Under the pieces are notes generated by a model. That model worked only from the letters and a program-made list of their open reading frames with translations, ran no database searches and had not been told where the DNA came from. 64,000 nucleotides of DNA from Anthostomella pinea (lineage: Eukaryota; Ascomycota; Sordariomycetes; Xylariales; Xylariaceae): NCBI GenBank assembly GCA_963556695.1, contig CAUWAG010000003.1, forward strand, positions 4,774,001 through 4,838,000, read 5' to 3'. Both the position numbers and the translations under genes were made by a program. Positions 44,159 through 55,685 of the stretch are shown here, in pieces; within the stretch, counting starts at the first letter, position 1, and every line of letters starts with the position of its first letter.

Positions 44159-46094
44159 ACATCTCACCCCCCCCTGCGGACCACCCCCCCACGGACCACT
44201 CCACACCACACCACTCTCATTCAGATGAAGCCATCTACAACCACCACAGTTGCTAAATACACTAAGGTTGTGGTGTTCTAACCATAATACAGCTCCCAGA
44301 ATCCGATTCCGGCCCTAAATCTTCACCAGGGACCTCTTGTGGGACCTCTTCGCCTGCAGCGGAGTTCCTATAGACCCTCCTGTTCCTCAGCTCCATTTTG
44401 GCCTCCCTTATGTTAGCCATTGTGACGAATTGTTCCCCTGGTGTCGGTTTGACTGCTTTTTGAGTGGTATTAGCCTTTTTAGCCACTTGAGCCTCAAGCA
44501 GCTCACATTTGGCCCGTAGATTTGCAATGGTAGCAGCCTGAACATCCATGGCCTTGCCAGCCTTCTGCACCAACAAGCGCTCAAAGGGCCCCCCAAAGGA
44601 AGGGTCCTTTCTTTCGAGCTTTCAAGCACTCTCCCGCAAAGCCCGGCTTCCAGAGGGTGTTGTGACAATGGTTTTAGCTACCATCTCGAGAAAATCTGGT
44701 GTTGTGGCTCGCTCGGAAGCCTTAGGGTCCCTCTGGCGTGCCTTGGCCACCCCCTTGTCTTCCAGAATCACATATTTCGACTTCAATGCCTCCGCTCTGT
44801 TGCGAGGAACAATCCCAGTCTTTTTCCAGGCAATTCTGATGTTGAAGAGCGTCATTGTGTCCTTCCGGGCCTGCTCGTAGCACTCCAAAACCTCCTCCTT
44901 AGATGGCCTGAGTCCCAGACGGCCGCTGGGCGTCTCCTGGAGTAAGGTCTTCAACCTCTTTTTTACCAAATTGAAGACTCCCACATCTAACACCTGGACT
45001 ACATGGGAGCAGTGAGGTTCATAAAAGATCAACCATACTTTGTTTCTCAAGCAGGTGGCTAGGAACTCGTTATTCGTGTGGGAGTCGTGGCCATCACACA
45101 CCAAAACCACCCATGTGTTGCCGTGGACCTCCCAAATGTGAGGAATAAAGATACATTGAAGCCATTCTAACGCAATGGGATTCGAGGTCCATCCATTGGG
45201 CGACGTAATAAACCTCCAGTCGGTGAATTTGCCCTCATTTTGGTTGCTAAATCACTGGGCTTGTACGTTAATCCCTTTAAGAATCACCAGCGGCGGCAAG
45301 GTCTCACCAGATCCGCTCACACACTCTAGGGCAGTTATCTATTCACCTTTCTCGACCCTTTTCTTCATAGCCACGTTGCCAGAGGCCTCGGAGACCACCC
45401 AATGGGAGTCCCCAACCCCCTGGGCGATTCCCATTTCGTCGACGTTATACCAGCGTGCTGGCATGAGATTAACCACGTCAGGGGCATCACACCGATCAAA
45501 AAAAATATTGATATTTGTCGCTGTAGCACTATTCACTCGGTTGTAATTGATAACACAAGACTTCATTATCTTGACTTCCGGGTTTCGAGACAGGAACTTA
45601 GATGCCTAATTTTTCCCTAATTCTCGAGCATCCCTGGTGGCATGGAGCATCCGCTAGGCCATGAGACGGAACTTAGAGACTGCCGGAGAATACCCTAGCC
45701 GTGCTTGCCCCAGGGCCCAGCTTGCCAGCTTATGTTCGAGATACGGTGAGAGAGCCTGTTGGAGAGCGCTGGTCTCATTCCGCGTTGGGGTGCCAGAGAT
45801 TCGTCGGTTGACGTACGAGCGACTGATTTGCCATTCGAGGGCTGACGAGCGGACTGGAGCTCCGCGTTGGATGGCCAAAATGGCGGCTTCAGCTTTTATT
45901 TGACAGTCGTAAAATGACATCATGAGATTCAGCAGTAGATAAGGATTCAAATAGTGTGCTTTGTGAAAAAAAAGATACAAAAGTGATGGTGTAGATGGTG
46001 GATCACCATAATCCTGGTGGTTGGTGAATTACGCGTTTGTGGGTCAGAACGCGCTGGTCCGCGGGGGGGTGGTCCGCAGAGGGGTGGGAGATGT
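44159..46094 (-). mobile_element. Pogo/Fot1-like DNA transposon
   Basis: The element is 1936 bases with 40-base terminal inverted repeats (44159-44198 and 46055-46094) starting ACATCTC and differing at four positions. It is flanked by the TA target duplication (44157-44158 and 46095-46096). The repeats are remarkable for runs of seven to eight C or G. Size, TA target and the encoded DDD transposase place it in the Tc1/mariner superfamily, pogo/Fot1 branch. Confidence 0.88.
44262..45920 (-). pseudogene. Pogo-like transposase, inactivated
   Basis: On the minus strand the order is: an N-terminal helix-turn-helix region (MMSFYDCQIKAEAAILAIQR), a CENP-B/Tc5-type HTH (LSPYLEHKLASWALGQ with LGYSP), then the DDE/DDD catalytic domain. 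The catalytic domain shows YNVDEMGIAQG (first Asp), VLVCDGHDSHTNNEFL (second Asp) and CSHVVQVLDVGVFN (third Asp). A helical C-terminal part follows. At least four in-frame stop codons and a frame change interrupt it, so no active transposase can be made. The acidic triad itself is still recognisable. Confidence 0.85.
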
Positions 46095-48763
46095 TACTTC
46101 CCAATAGGGGAAGGATCTGACCAGAGGGTCCCCTTAAAGGGGCAACCTCCCACTGTACCTATCTCTCTCTCTCTCTTCCTTTCCTCTCTAGTCTTGATAT
46201 TCTCGTCAATAGAGTAATAGCTGCTTGCTGCCGGCCATGTCCCAGCTCCTCAGTACGCTCGCCGTGACAACACTGGTTGGTCTATCAGGGTGGCAACCAG
46301 ACAGATTAAGGAACAGCTGCTAAGTCCAGAAACAAAGCTGCGTCTAGGAAAAGTTACAAACATTATAGCAGTAGATGTTCCAGAGCGCTGGTTCACATAC
46401 ATGGTGCCAGACATCCCCTAGAACTTTCCCGACTATGTGAACTTGGGCAACCATATCCAGACACAAGACGTGATCAAGGACGAGGTATACGCCCAGACAA
46501 AAGCACACCCTGTCAAATACAAGCCGTCCAGACAAGGCCCAGACCCTGCCATAGGCAGAGGCAGCTGGATGATTTCTTTCCTAACATCTGTGAGGCCGTT
46601 CAGCCTCTTTAATAGCAGTGGTCGTTTAAGGCTGGTTAAAAAGAAACCCATTATTAGCATTTATAAACCGGGATATCAGGGCTACTGCTTTATTAAGAAG
46701 TGCAACCGGGCTCACCACTACAATAACTGCGGCGACTGAATAGACGACCACAAGGCAGGCAAGCCCTGTGACCGACCTTCCTGCTATGCGAACTGCCACG
46801 GCCCCTTCCCAGCAAGAAATAACAACTGCGTAGCAGCCCCCAAGCGCGAGCATAGGGAGCTTGTGCACCATAGCAAGAAGCAGCTCCAGATTGTCAGACA
46901 GGCTGGAGCCAAACGTTATAGAAAGGTCCACAACATCACATCGTCGGCGTTTGAAGGACTTGGCCAGAGCAGGCACGCACCTTCTAGAGACCCGTTTGCG
47001 ACCCAGAACAACCCCAGCACCACTGCCAAAAGGAAGAAGAGGGCACTGAGCACCGGCTCACGACCCAACCACACGCCCGTCATCAGCGGCCAGCACCATC
47101 TCCAGTTCCCCCGGCGGGACCACCCTGGAGAGACACTCAGTTGACGGGGACGGAGACACTGAGATGAGCGCCCCGGGACCGTCACAGGCCCCGGGGCCAT
47201 CCTTTCAGGCCTCTCAACCGGACCGGCCAAGGCTACGGCAAGATCTCTAGCATAAGGCTGCCCTCACAGCACCTGTAAGCTGGACCCATAAACAACCCGA
47301 ACTCTTTAAAGAATAATGCCAGGATGCTGATGTCCTGGTAAGAAGCAGCACTGCCACAAGGGACAATGCCAGCAACACAAATTACCTGACCTATGTGTGA
47401 TAAGGTATAATACAGACAAGGGGATGCCACAGCACAACACTATCCTCGAGCTCGGCTGGGCGCGGGGTGCTGATGTCATCTATGTCAACGAGCCTTAGAC
47501 GGGCCCGGGGACAAGGACAAAGAACCACCCGGGGTTTGAACCATATGTCCCGGTAAACTCATGGAATACTACTCAGGATCGCCCACGAGTCATGACATAT
47601 GTGCGGAAAGAGCGGAGGATCAAGGCCCAACAGAAGAGACCTATTAGCACCCGAGATGCGCTTTGACTGGATATCAATGGGTATACTATGCTCAATATCT
47701 ACCGGTCACCGTGTTCTAACGAGATAATCGACTACCTTATTAATATCAAAGCACCAACTAAATTTTTAGTCAGAAAAGACCTGAATGTTCACTATCTGTG
47801 AGCAGAATCCATCTGTGTATGTAAGCATGATGAGGCTGCCAGTTGCCGTGTCGGGTGACACAGGCTCCGTGGCCCCCATATATAGCGATCGCACACCAGA
47901 ACAGAGTAGATAGACCTTTTCCTGAATACAACAACGCTGTACCGTTCATCACGCACTCATCGGATCCGGGATATTGCTCTCACTATCCCATATTTGAGCC
48001 CGGAATAGAAGGCCAAAATAAAGGGGCCGACATAATAAAGTGGATGACTGACAGCGCCCTATATTTCACAGGTATACTAGGGCAAGCCACCCATTGCGCC
48101 AGTTATATTATTAACATAGCGCTTATTAATATTCCTTTTATTGAGACAGGTGTGCCAGGAACTGGCCAGTGGATTGAACCACAACACCCTGTTAATTACT
48201 ATTCCCGGCCGGGGGACCGAACCGCTGGAACAGTACCATTACAAGGTCAAGGAAGAGAACCTGCCACGCTTCTCTATCCTTGTACAGACAGAAATGGCTT
48301 CTATGCCTGACCAGACGGACATTAAGTTCAAATAGCACTTAGACAATTATGTAGACAAGCTCATAGAAGTGCTACAATTGGCCCTTATCGCTGTTGGCAT
48401 ACCCGCCACAGGCAACGGTAAGAGAGCCCCCTGGTGGACTAAGGACTGCAAGGAGGCCTACCATATTTACAGAGCCTCAGAAGCTACCAGGCCTAGCGAC
48501 CAGATGGAGTTCATAGAGGAGTATCGCACCTTTCTTTCTATGGTCCACAAAGCCAAACAAGAGTATTGGCAGAAGATCATTGACTCTGCGTATACTGACA
48601 AGGACCTGTATAAGATCATCAGCTGGCATAAGCTAGGTGCCCGACTCAAGTCCCTACCGATCAAAGTGGGCAACAGGGTAGTTGAGTCCACTCAAGAAAA
48701 GGCTGAAGTGCTGGCAGAAGAGGTGTTAGCACGCTTCTCAGATCACGACGACCTGGACTATTA

Positions 48764-48913
48764 TTGAATGGGAGCCGGAGATAGACACCGGAAGATCTCC
48801 AGTTGGGCAGAGACGCACAGGGCATCTGACCCACCAAAAAGACAGATGATCAATCTCTGCACACAGAGCAGAACAATCAATAGCATCCATCAATCAACAT
48901 CTTTGTATTCAAC
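48764..48913 (-). repeat. Inverted copy of the LINE ORF2 3' segment (left arm)
   Basis: About 150 bases here are the near-exact reverse complement of 51598-51751. They differ by a handful of substitutions and a small gap near the middle. They interrupt ORF2 just after DHDDLDYY and are not expected at this place in a LINE. Confidence 0.85.
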
Positions 48914-50688
48914 AACTATGATCCACTGGAAGGGTAGAAGCCCTCTTAAGCCAAGCTCTACTGGGACACCACGGTGTCTTTAGAAAAGGTCGAGCAGTAT
49001 ACTGTCGGGATTACCAGCACCTCCTCCAGCGTAGACGGGATCACAGTAAGGCTGCTCAAGGCCTGCTGGGAACACATCAAGAACGTCGTGCGCAACGTTT
49101 TCGAGCTCTGCTTGTAAGTATGGCACTTTCTCGCAGCCTGGCGGGATGCAGAGGTGTCAATGATGTCTAAGGCCGGGAAAAAAGACCGCTCTTTGGTCTG
49201 ATCTTGGCGGCCGATTGCACTACTCTCTTGCCTCGGTAAGGGGCTAGAATGGCTGCTAACAAAACAAATGGTCTGGACGGCGCTCTCTCAAGATATCCTC
49301 AGTGCCCAACACAGGGACGCGCTGCCTAAACGGTCATACATGGACCTCGTTCTGTCCTTCGTCCACGAGGTTAAAGCGGCACTTGTTAGGGGACTCAAGG
49401 TCTCTCTCGCTACAGTTGACGTATAGGGTGCATTTAACACGCTTTTAGTGCACCGGCTGCTGCTAGAATGTATGCGGAAGTAAGGCTGGCCCTTAGTCTG
49501 CCTAGAGCTGGTTAAGTCCTTTCTTGAAAAGCGGAGGGCTAAAGTCTGGCTTGAACATGTCTCCACGGACTTCAAAGACATCAAGTGCGGCACCCTCAAG
49601 GGCTCTCCGTGGTCCCTAGTCCTCTACATGCAGTACCTGGCAGAGCTCTTGCTACAAGACCCGGAGCTCCATTTTGGGTACGCCGATGATCTCTCCCTCT
49701 ACAGGGTATCAAAGTCACTATAGCGGAACATTGAGATGCTAGCAGATGACCTTAAGCAGGTCATGCAGTAGGGAGATAAGAACAAGGTCATCTTTACTCC
49801 TGAGAAGTACGAGCTGGTTCATATCACCAGAAGCTGAGGCACCTCCAACCCCTCTTTGGTAGTAAGTGACCGTCTCACTATCAACCCTGTCCAAGAACTC
49901 AAGAGTAGCGGGAAGGAGCCAGCACTACGCTGGCGAGGGGTTTGGATTGATCAGAAATTCACCCTCAAGCAACATGTTCAAGAACGTGCTGAAAGAATCA
50001 TACAATTATCCCGGCATATACGAAACCTAGCCAACATCAAATACGGATCCCCGGCATCCGGGCTATGGAAGGCTATGATCACCTATGTCCTCCTCACGGC
50101 GCTATACAGGTCAGAAGTCTATTACAGCGGACAGAAAAAACTGCCATATAACCAGTCACAGGCAGGCAAGCCTGAAGTTAGCACTGGTATAGGATGGCAT
50201 ATCAACACCCTACAGAGATCTATGACGGCGGCACGGGCGGTACTGCCGTGCTGGCAGACCACACTGAACAATGTCATTTTTAAGGACGCTGGCCTCCCCA
50301 TGGCAGAGGCGGCACTTAATACAGCGCTATGGCGGTTTAATTTTAGGTTACGTATTATAGACAAGAAGCATCCCTTTGTCAAGCGAATCCAACTGCTGGC
50401 GATTATACGGAGCCGTGGTGCAGGCGGCTTTTAATGCCTTAAAACCAAATTACAGCTAACAGCTCGCCTGCTACCCCCTGTACAGCGGCCCTTACTGGTG
50501 CCGACGCGCTTCATGCCTGACTACAGGATCGATCCAACCAGATGTATTGACAAGGAGCAGGCTGCCAAGGACTTCAAGACCTGGTTTGAGGCTCTGCCAC
50601 TACATGACGTGGTGGTCTTCTCAGAAGAATCGAAGGAACGGATGCACGTCGGATACGGCTATGTGATTTACCAGGGCGGGCGCCTGCT

Positions 50689-50774
50689 CGCCACTGGCAA
50701 GTGCAGTGCGAAAGCTGTATGCTGTTCTGACCGCCACTGGCAAGTGTAGTGCGAAAGCTGGATGCTGTTCTGAC
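50689..50774 (+). repeat. 43-base tandem duplication in LINE ORF2
   Basis: Two adjacent 43-base copies (50689-50731 and 50732-50774) differ at two positions. Because 43 is not a multiple of three, the duplication shifts the RNase H frame. Confidence 0.92.
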
Positions 50775-51597
50775 TTGCGCTTTGGCTTTGTTCTGACTTA
50801 TTCTATCCAGTCGCGGCTTCTACGGAGACTCGAACCCTGTGGGTGGCTGGGTGGTGGTCTGCTCTAGCGACGTGTATCCATTAAATTCTCCAGTGAGCTA
50901 GAGAGACGATGAGACTCTTACTTGTCAGATGCAGCCGCTAGGCAAATGGGATTGACACTGGCATCAAGTCAGTGCTTATATTTGACACCTGGAAGGGACT
51001 TCAGCACGTGGTCAAGTCACCCCCAGAGCTTAGTCAGCGCCGGATCTGGGTATGCGTGGACAACACAGGAGCGATCTGGGGGCTCCGCGGCAATGCCGCG
51101 GTGTCCTGCCAGTGGGCCTACCTGAAGTTCCACGCCGAGGCTGAAGTCCGTAATGTCAACGCCAAGTGGTGCCCGGGGCACTGCGCCGTTAAGGGCAATG
51201 AACTGGCAGATAAGCTGGCTAAGGCCGGCTCTAAGTTCTCTAATGTCGACTCTGACTGTACGCCAACAGTATACGGCATTAAAGCAGAGGCAAGACTTAA
51301 GCTCGAAGTCTCGCGCGGCATGTGGTGGACCAAGGCCCAGATCAAGCTATCGGCCCACTACAAGTACTGGGACCTGAAGTACGAACTGTGCTATGACAAG
51401 GAGCTACAGGTACTTAATAGGCCGTTATTACACCGCTTCCTCGCTGTCTGCTCAGGGTACGGCGACTTCTCTTGGTATCATGTCAAGTTCAAATATCAGG
51501 ACGCCGTCCTCGACTGCTCGTGCGGCCGGAGCAAGACTCCGACGCACTTCATCCACTGCCGGAAGACTTTGGCACGGTACATGGTCTGGCCGACGGT

Positions 51598-51751
51598 GTT
51601 GAATACACGGATGTCGATTGATTCTATTGATTGTTCTGCTCTGCTTTTTCAGTGTGCAGAGATTGATCATCTGTCTTCTTGGTGGGTCAGATGCCCTGTG
51701 CGTCTCTGCCCCACTGGAGATCTTCCGGTGTCTATCTCCGGCTCCTATTCA
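51598..51751 (+). repeat. LINE ORF2 3' segment, source of the inverted copy (right arm)
   Basis: This is the partner of the inverted repeat at 48764-48913. It lies in its normal LINE context, between the zinc-binding end of ORF2 and the ORF2 C-terminus. Confidence 0.85.
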
Positions 51752-52260
51752 ACAGAGGGCCCCGGTATCCCGGCCGGAGCTCGGAGCCAGGCTCGAGTAT
51801 CTAAACGAACTTATGACTACCCCACAGGAGTACATGGACCTACTCATAACTACCGACTTCTATGGCAGCATCTGCCCTCCTCGCTGAGGACATACTCACT
51901 CTTTCCTTCTATTATAGCATCTGGGGGCTTTATCTTTCTATCTTTCTTTTTTAATGTCTCATAACGTGCGTAAGAACCATTATGACATGCCGCGGCACCT
52001 ACTGTAAGCTCTAAGAGCACTGAACCTGGCGATGCCCCCTAAAAACTGAACATTTGGGACCCCAGCTGATACTTCTCCTCACCCGGAGGAGGGGGGACAC
52101 GGTATGATCCGCCGCTTAAGTGTGGTGGCTGTTTACAGACTTGACCTGCTAGATGGGCAGTGTATGTACATAGAAGACCTAGCCTAGCACGCCTGAGCGG
52201 CCTCTTGGAGCCCCTGGTTGACGCCGCTATGCGACAGTCCCCCCGGCGTTAAATGCTACG

Positions 52261-52296
<36 letters not shown>

Positions 52297-52309
52297 GCAA
52301 CAACAACAA
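52261..52309 (+). repeat. (CAA)n tail at the LINE 3' end
   Basis: About 16 units of CAA/ACA with one CAG variant follow the LINE 3' UTR. Simple-repeat tails of this kind mark the 3' end of non-LTR elements. Confidence 0.85.
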
Positions 52310-54668
52310 GCTATTACAAGGGCGGCAGAGGAGTCTCCTTCAACGGAACCTTCCGAGATAAGGGGTTGTTGCCGGCTGAGGCTCCCTCCAACACAGACTA
52401 CGGGCGGTTGGAACATATTCGCCATGAGAGAAGACCTACACCATCACAGAGAACCCCAGAGCCTATGAATCCCCCGATATCATACTCATGCCCCAGTGGA
52501 CGATCTGTCGGGCGATATATGATCTTGACTGCGGCGGTTCGTTCATATGGACCTCGTATATCAGTAATAGTTAATTCAATCCTCTAACTAAAAATGCTAA
52601 AAGCGTAACCTGTCGTCGACGCCATGATTAGTTCGATACAGACGTTGGTGTTGGTATGGAAGCCTACAAGGCTGGGAGTTGTGGCATCCTGAATTGAAAT
52701 CTCCTATACCAGGTCTACCTCACAGGGGAACTATCTAAACTCGATCTCGCGACGCCCATCCAACAAGAGGAGTAAAAGTAGGGCAAAAATAAATAATGCA
52801 AACAGCTACTCGAGGCTCCCAAGGTCGCAACAATAAGCCCTCGTTGTAACGTATTTGCACTTCCATTCTTTTCGCTCACAACCATTACCACCACTCCGGC
52901 TTCCTCCAAATCAGCCGCAACCCTCACCACTACTCACTTCTCAACACTCTAAATGCAACGGCGTGAGAGGTAGCCTACTACGTATTCCGCACACAGTCCA
53001 CATGTCCCCGGAGCTCCCAAGTCAACCCCGAAGGCGCGCGTGTTATCATGCCGTGTCCTTTACCCCCGCCATGTGGGTTCGTATATGGCTGGTTGGTGTG
53101 AGGGTATTCGGAGGTCGTCCTCTTACGAGGGAGGGCCGCTGGGGTAGTCGTTGACGGCTCGTGCGAGCGACGAGCCGTGGTCGTTTGACGTCGTATCCGC
53201 CGCGTTCATTGGATCGCATACGGCCTTCTCAAGCGTGTGGGCGCTCCCGTAGCTATAATATGACTCCTCCTCGTCGCTGCAGTCGTTGAATCTCATGGTG
53301 AGAGGGCGAGGTGTGCGTGGTTTTTCGCGGTAAGGACTCCTCGGGTGTAATGCCTGACCTCCCATGCTGTGCTGCGGGCCTGTGTACTAGGACGCTTGTT
53401 TGGGAGGCTTGGAAAAGCCGACTTGGGTTAATCCAAGTAACCGCAAAGTTCCGCCTTCCGGCTCGGGTCGCCGAAATTCTCTGCCTTGTATTAGCTCACC
53501 CGCCAAGGAGGATATCTTGCACGATCGGCAAGGAGGCCATAACTGTCTTACCTCGGAGCGAGCTAGTTATCCCATCCTACATGTAATTCCTGTGACAACC
53601 TCTCGCCTATAGTTCCCGGCACAATATGGGTGTATTCCTCTGGTGATTCCTCGTCAAACCAAATAGGCCGGGCTAAAAAGAAAAGGAAAATGGCCATAAT
53701 GGAGTAAAATGAAATGAAATAGACCAGCTAAAGTAGACATCGGAGGAACCAAGGCATGATATAAATCGTGGATAAAGAAGAACAAAAGATTGGGCAAACC
53801 AAAAGTTTAGAAGCCAAGATAAATGTTACGGTATTACATAATACCTCCACATATTTATGTACATATATACCCCTAGCTTCCCCGTTCTCTTCCGACCTTG
53901 CCTCTTCTTCCTTAGATATCGTTGAATCTAGATATTTCAACCCATCAGCCCTGACCAGCGCAGCTGCAGGCCTGATTGTCACAATAAAGCCCGGCTTCCA
54001 GCATCGCAGACACGTCCGGGAGCTTTTCATCGTAACGAGGTTGATATAGATTGAAATGTCGCAAATTTCGGTGGGAATGAAGTAGGAACTTGCATTTGTC
54101 CTGAAAGTAGGTAAGAGGTAGCGTGTAGTGTGTGTCCGTGGAAAAGGAAATCAGAATCAAGGGAGGCTAAAAGCTTTAAATATATGGGATTTCGGTCTTC
54201 GGGGAAACCAAATCACAGTCCTGTTAAATCATCAACTATGGATTTAGGTTCATATGTTTTGTCTACGGGCCAAACGCAAATTTATATGCGCAAATTAGTA
54301 ATCGAAAAGACTTTTGTACTAATCGTAAACTTAGATGCTTCCTCATGCGCAGTACGTTCTGCAACCCACCAGGTAGGTGTGCATGTAGGAACGCTTAGTA
54401 CATAAGAATGTATGAATGACTTCTTCTGTAAAGCTGTCGTAGTCGACCCCTGTATATCAGTGCGGGGGCTTTCACGTGGACTGGAGGGTGCCTGAAACGC
54501 GTGAGGGGTTGTTCTCTCCCCTCGGAACTTCTGGCTGTTCTCTTCTAGTTTTGATATCCTACCTACCTCGGTACAGTGGCACCAAAAGGACTGTAAGATA
54601 CTCATCACCCCGCTCCTTAATTGTCTACCTTGCTCAAACCAACACCGAGGCTGTCACTCCAATCAAAC
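52310..54668. other. Gene-poor stretch after the LINE
   Basis: No gene is supported. The region is AT-rich in places (53.6-54.4 kb), with only short frames on both strands. Confidence 0.45.
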
Positions 54669-55685
54669 ATGACCACAATGACTCTGTCGACCTTCCACTG
54701 CTTCAACCGACTGCCCACCGAGCTGCGACTCAATATCTGAGGTATCCATTTCACCACTGGCTGGGTGCACATTATTCACGCGGTTGCGGCATTGGAATCT
54801 GACCCTACCAAACCGCTCGTATATACCACGACAGTTAAACCCAATCCACGAACCGACATCAGCCTCGAAGCCAGGCAGGTCGCTCACGAGGTCAATTGCG
54901 CACGTGAGAGGGTGAACATTGAGCACGATGCTTTCACCCACGCCTTCAAGATCCGTCCTAGAGCTTTCGCCCGGTTTGCCGAGGACTATCCAGAACATGC
55001 GGATTTCGCGGGTAAGACACGGCCAATTGATATTGACTGGGCCAACGATATCCTCTACGTCAACCTTCCAAGGTTTCGACTCCCCTTCGAGTTTCTGGCT
55101 CGATTCCCCTGGGCCAAAAGGATTTGCAAACTCGCCTTCTGCTGCAGTTGGGCAGGATTATCAAACACCATCACATCCATCGGCCGGATAGTTCCTCGAA
55201 GTGCGGGTGACTGTGACGATCAGGCCTGCAGTACAACTGATCAGGACTGATGGATAGGTAAAGCTAGATTCAACGATCTATGAAGAAGAAAGAAGGAAGA
55301 AGGCAGGCCGCTTCAGGTGAGAGGTGGGCCTCCCATATGTATAAGTACATGTGGAGGTACAATGTACTTGTACCGTAACAGTGACACGCCCTCAGCCCAG
55401 TTTTTCTTGCCTCAGCTCAGGCCCTTGGAGGCACTATCCGACCTATGGCTGGTCGCTAGCCCAAGGTCTACCGAGTTGGAGGCGCGTGAGCTTGTGCGTG
55501 ACGACTATGGATTTGCTCCCTTCGATGCAGAGAGGGATGAGGACTGGCACTCGGCCGAATTCATTACCGTCGCAGCTGCACTCGAGGAGGCCCTGAAGCG
55601 GTCCAAGAATCCGGTCCGTGTCAGGAAGATCGTCAACGAAGAACGCCATGAAAGCGACGGGCCTTACTCGAGGTCTGCTGCCTAG
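54669..55685 (+). pseudogene. 2EXR-domain protein gene, disrupted by stop codons
   Basis: The start MTTMTLSTFHCFNRLPTELR matches the 2EXR domain opening, a fungal F-box-like family. The next residue in the motif is an invariant Trp after NI, but here it is TGA (54738-54740). The same frame continues for 160 codons with LVYTTTVKPNPRTDISLEAR and WANDILYVNLPRFRLPFEF, typical of the rest of the domain, up to a TGA at 55248-55250. Then, again in the same frame from about 55317, it reads PQLRPLEALSDLWLVASPR to a final stop at 55685. No intron I could place removes the first stop. Either the gene is a recent pseudogene, or the middle part is spliced in a way I could not resolve. Confidence 0.6.

Larger units (their letters stand above)
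44118..46269. mobile_element. Solo LTR inserted in the LINE (itself split by a pogo element)
   Basis: The segment starts TGTGACGG and ends CCGTGACA, the typical short inverted ends of fungal Ty3/gypsy LTRs. It is flanked by a perfect 5-base duplication ACACT (44113-44117 and 46270-46274). Removing the segment and one ACACT joins the LINE ORF1 frame exactly. Without the inner pogo element the LTR is about 214 bases (44118-44158 plus 46097-46269). It contains a pyrimidine tract (CTCTCTCTC) and no internal retrotransposon genes, so it is a solo LTR left by recombination. Confidence 0.8.
43161..47144 (+). pseudogene. LINE ORF1 (gag-like), disrupted
   Basis: The N-terminal part runs from MAALTTPQRSIRVATDTAQF through a proline/alanine-rich region to KTRILIRLDKDQCM and LADLPDISPTNT. 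There it is cut by the nested LTR/pogo insertion, and the reading frame resumes at 46275. Beyond the insertion come VDVPERWFTYMVPDIP, IGRGSWMISFLTS, a zinc-knuckle region (CNRAHHYNNCGD, then CYANCHGPF) and a basic tail. In-frame stops fall after MVPDIP and after NNCGD, and there is at least one frame change in the first part. The product of an intact copy would bind the element RNA; this copy cannot encode it. Confidence 0.8.
47164..51887 (+). pseudogene. LINE ORF2 (endonuclease, reverse transcriptase, RNase H), disrupted
   Basis: Fragments in order: endonuclease domain (LGWARGADVIYVNEP, PRVMTYVRKERRIKAQQ, INGYTMLNIYRSP; 47.4-47.8 kb); a connecting region with AGKKDRSLV and WRPIALLSCLGKGLEWL; reverse transcriptase with GTLKGSPWSLVLY and the catalytic YADD box (about 49.68 kb); RNase H with CVDNTGAIWGL and GHCAVKGNELADKLAK (51.0-51.2 kb); and a zinc-binding end CSCGRSKTPTHFIHC. 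The natural C-terminus (YMDLLITTDFYGSICPP, stop at 51885-51887) is in a shifted frame. More than a dozen stops, a 43-base tandem duplication and an inverted insertion of its own 3' part destroy the frame. Confidence 0.85.
43072..52310 (+). mobile_element. Degenerate Tad-like LINE (non-LTR retrotransposon), interrupted
   Basis: The element has the Tad-clade order: a gag-like ORF1 with zinc knuckles, then an ORF2 with endonuclease, reverse transcriptase, RNase H and a C-terminal CCHC-like region. It ends in a (CAA)n tail at 52261-52309. After subtracting the nested insertion (44118-46269 plus duplication) it is about 7 kb, the size expected for Tad. The 5' limit is approximate: I place it before the first ATG of ORF1 and cannot see a target duplication. 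Many in-frame TAG/TGA codons occur where the family has Q, W or R codons, so the copy is dead. Separate entries describe its parts. Confidence 0.85.
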
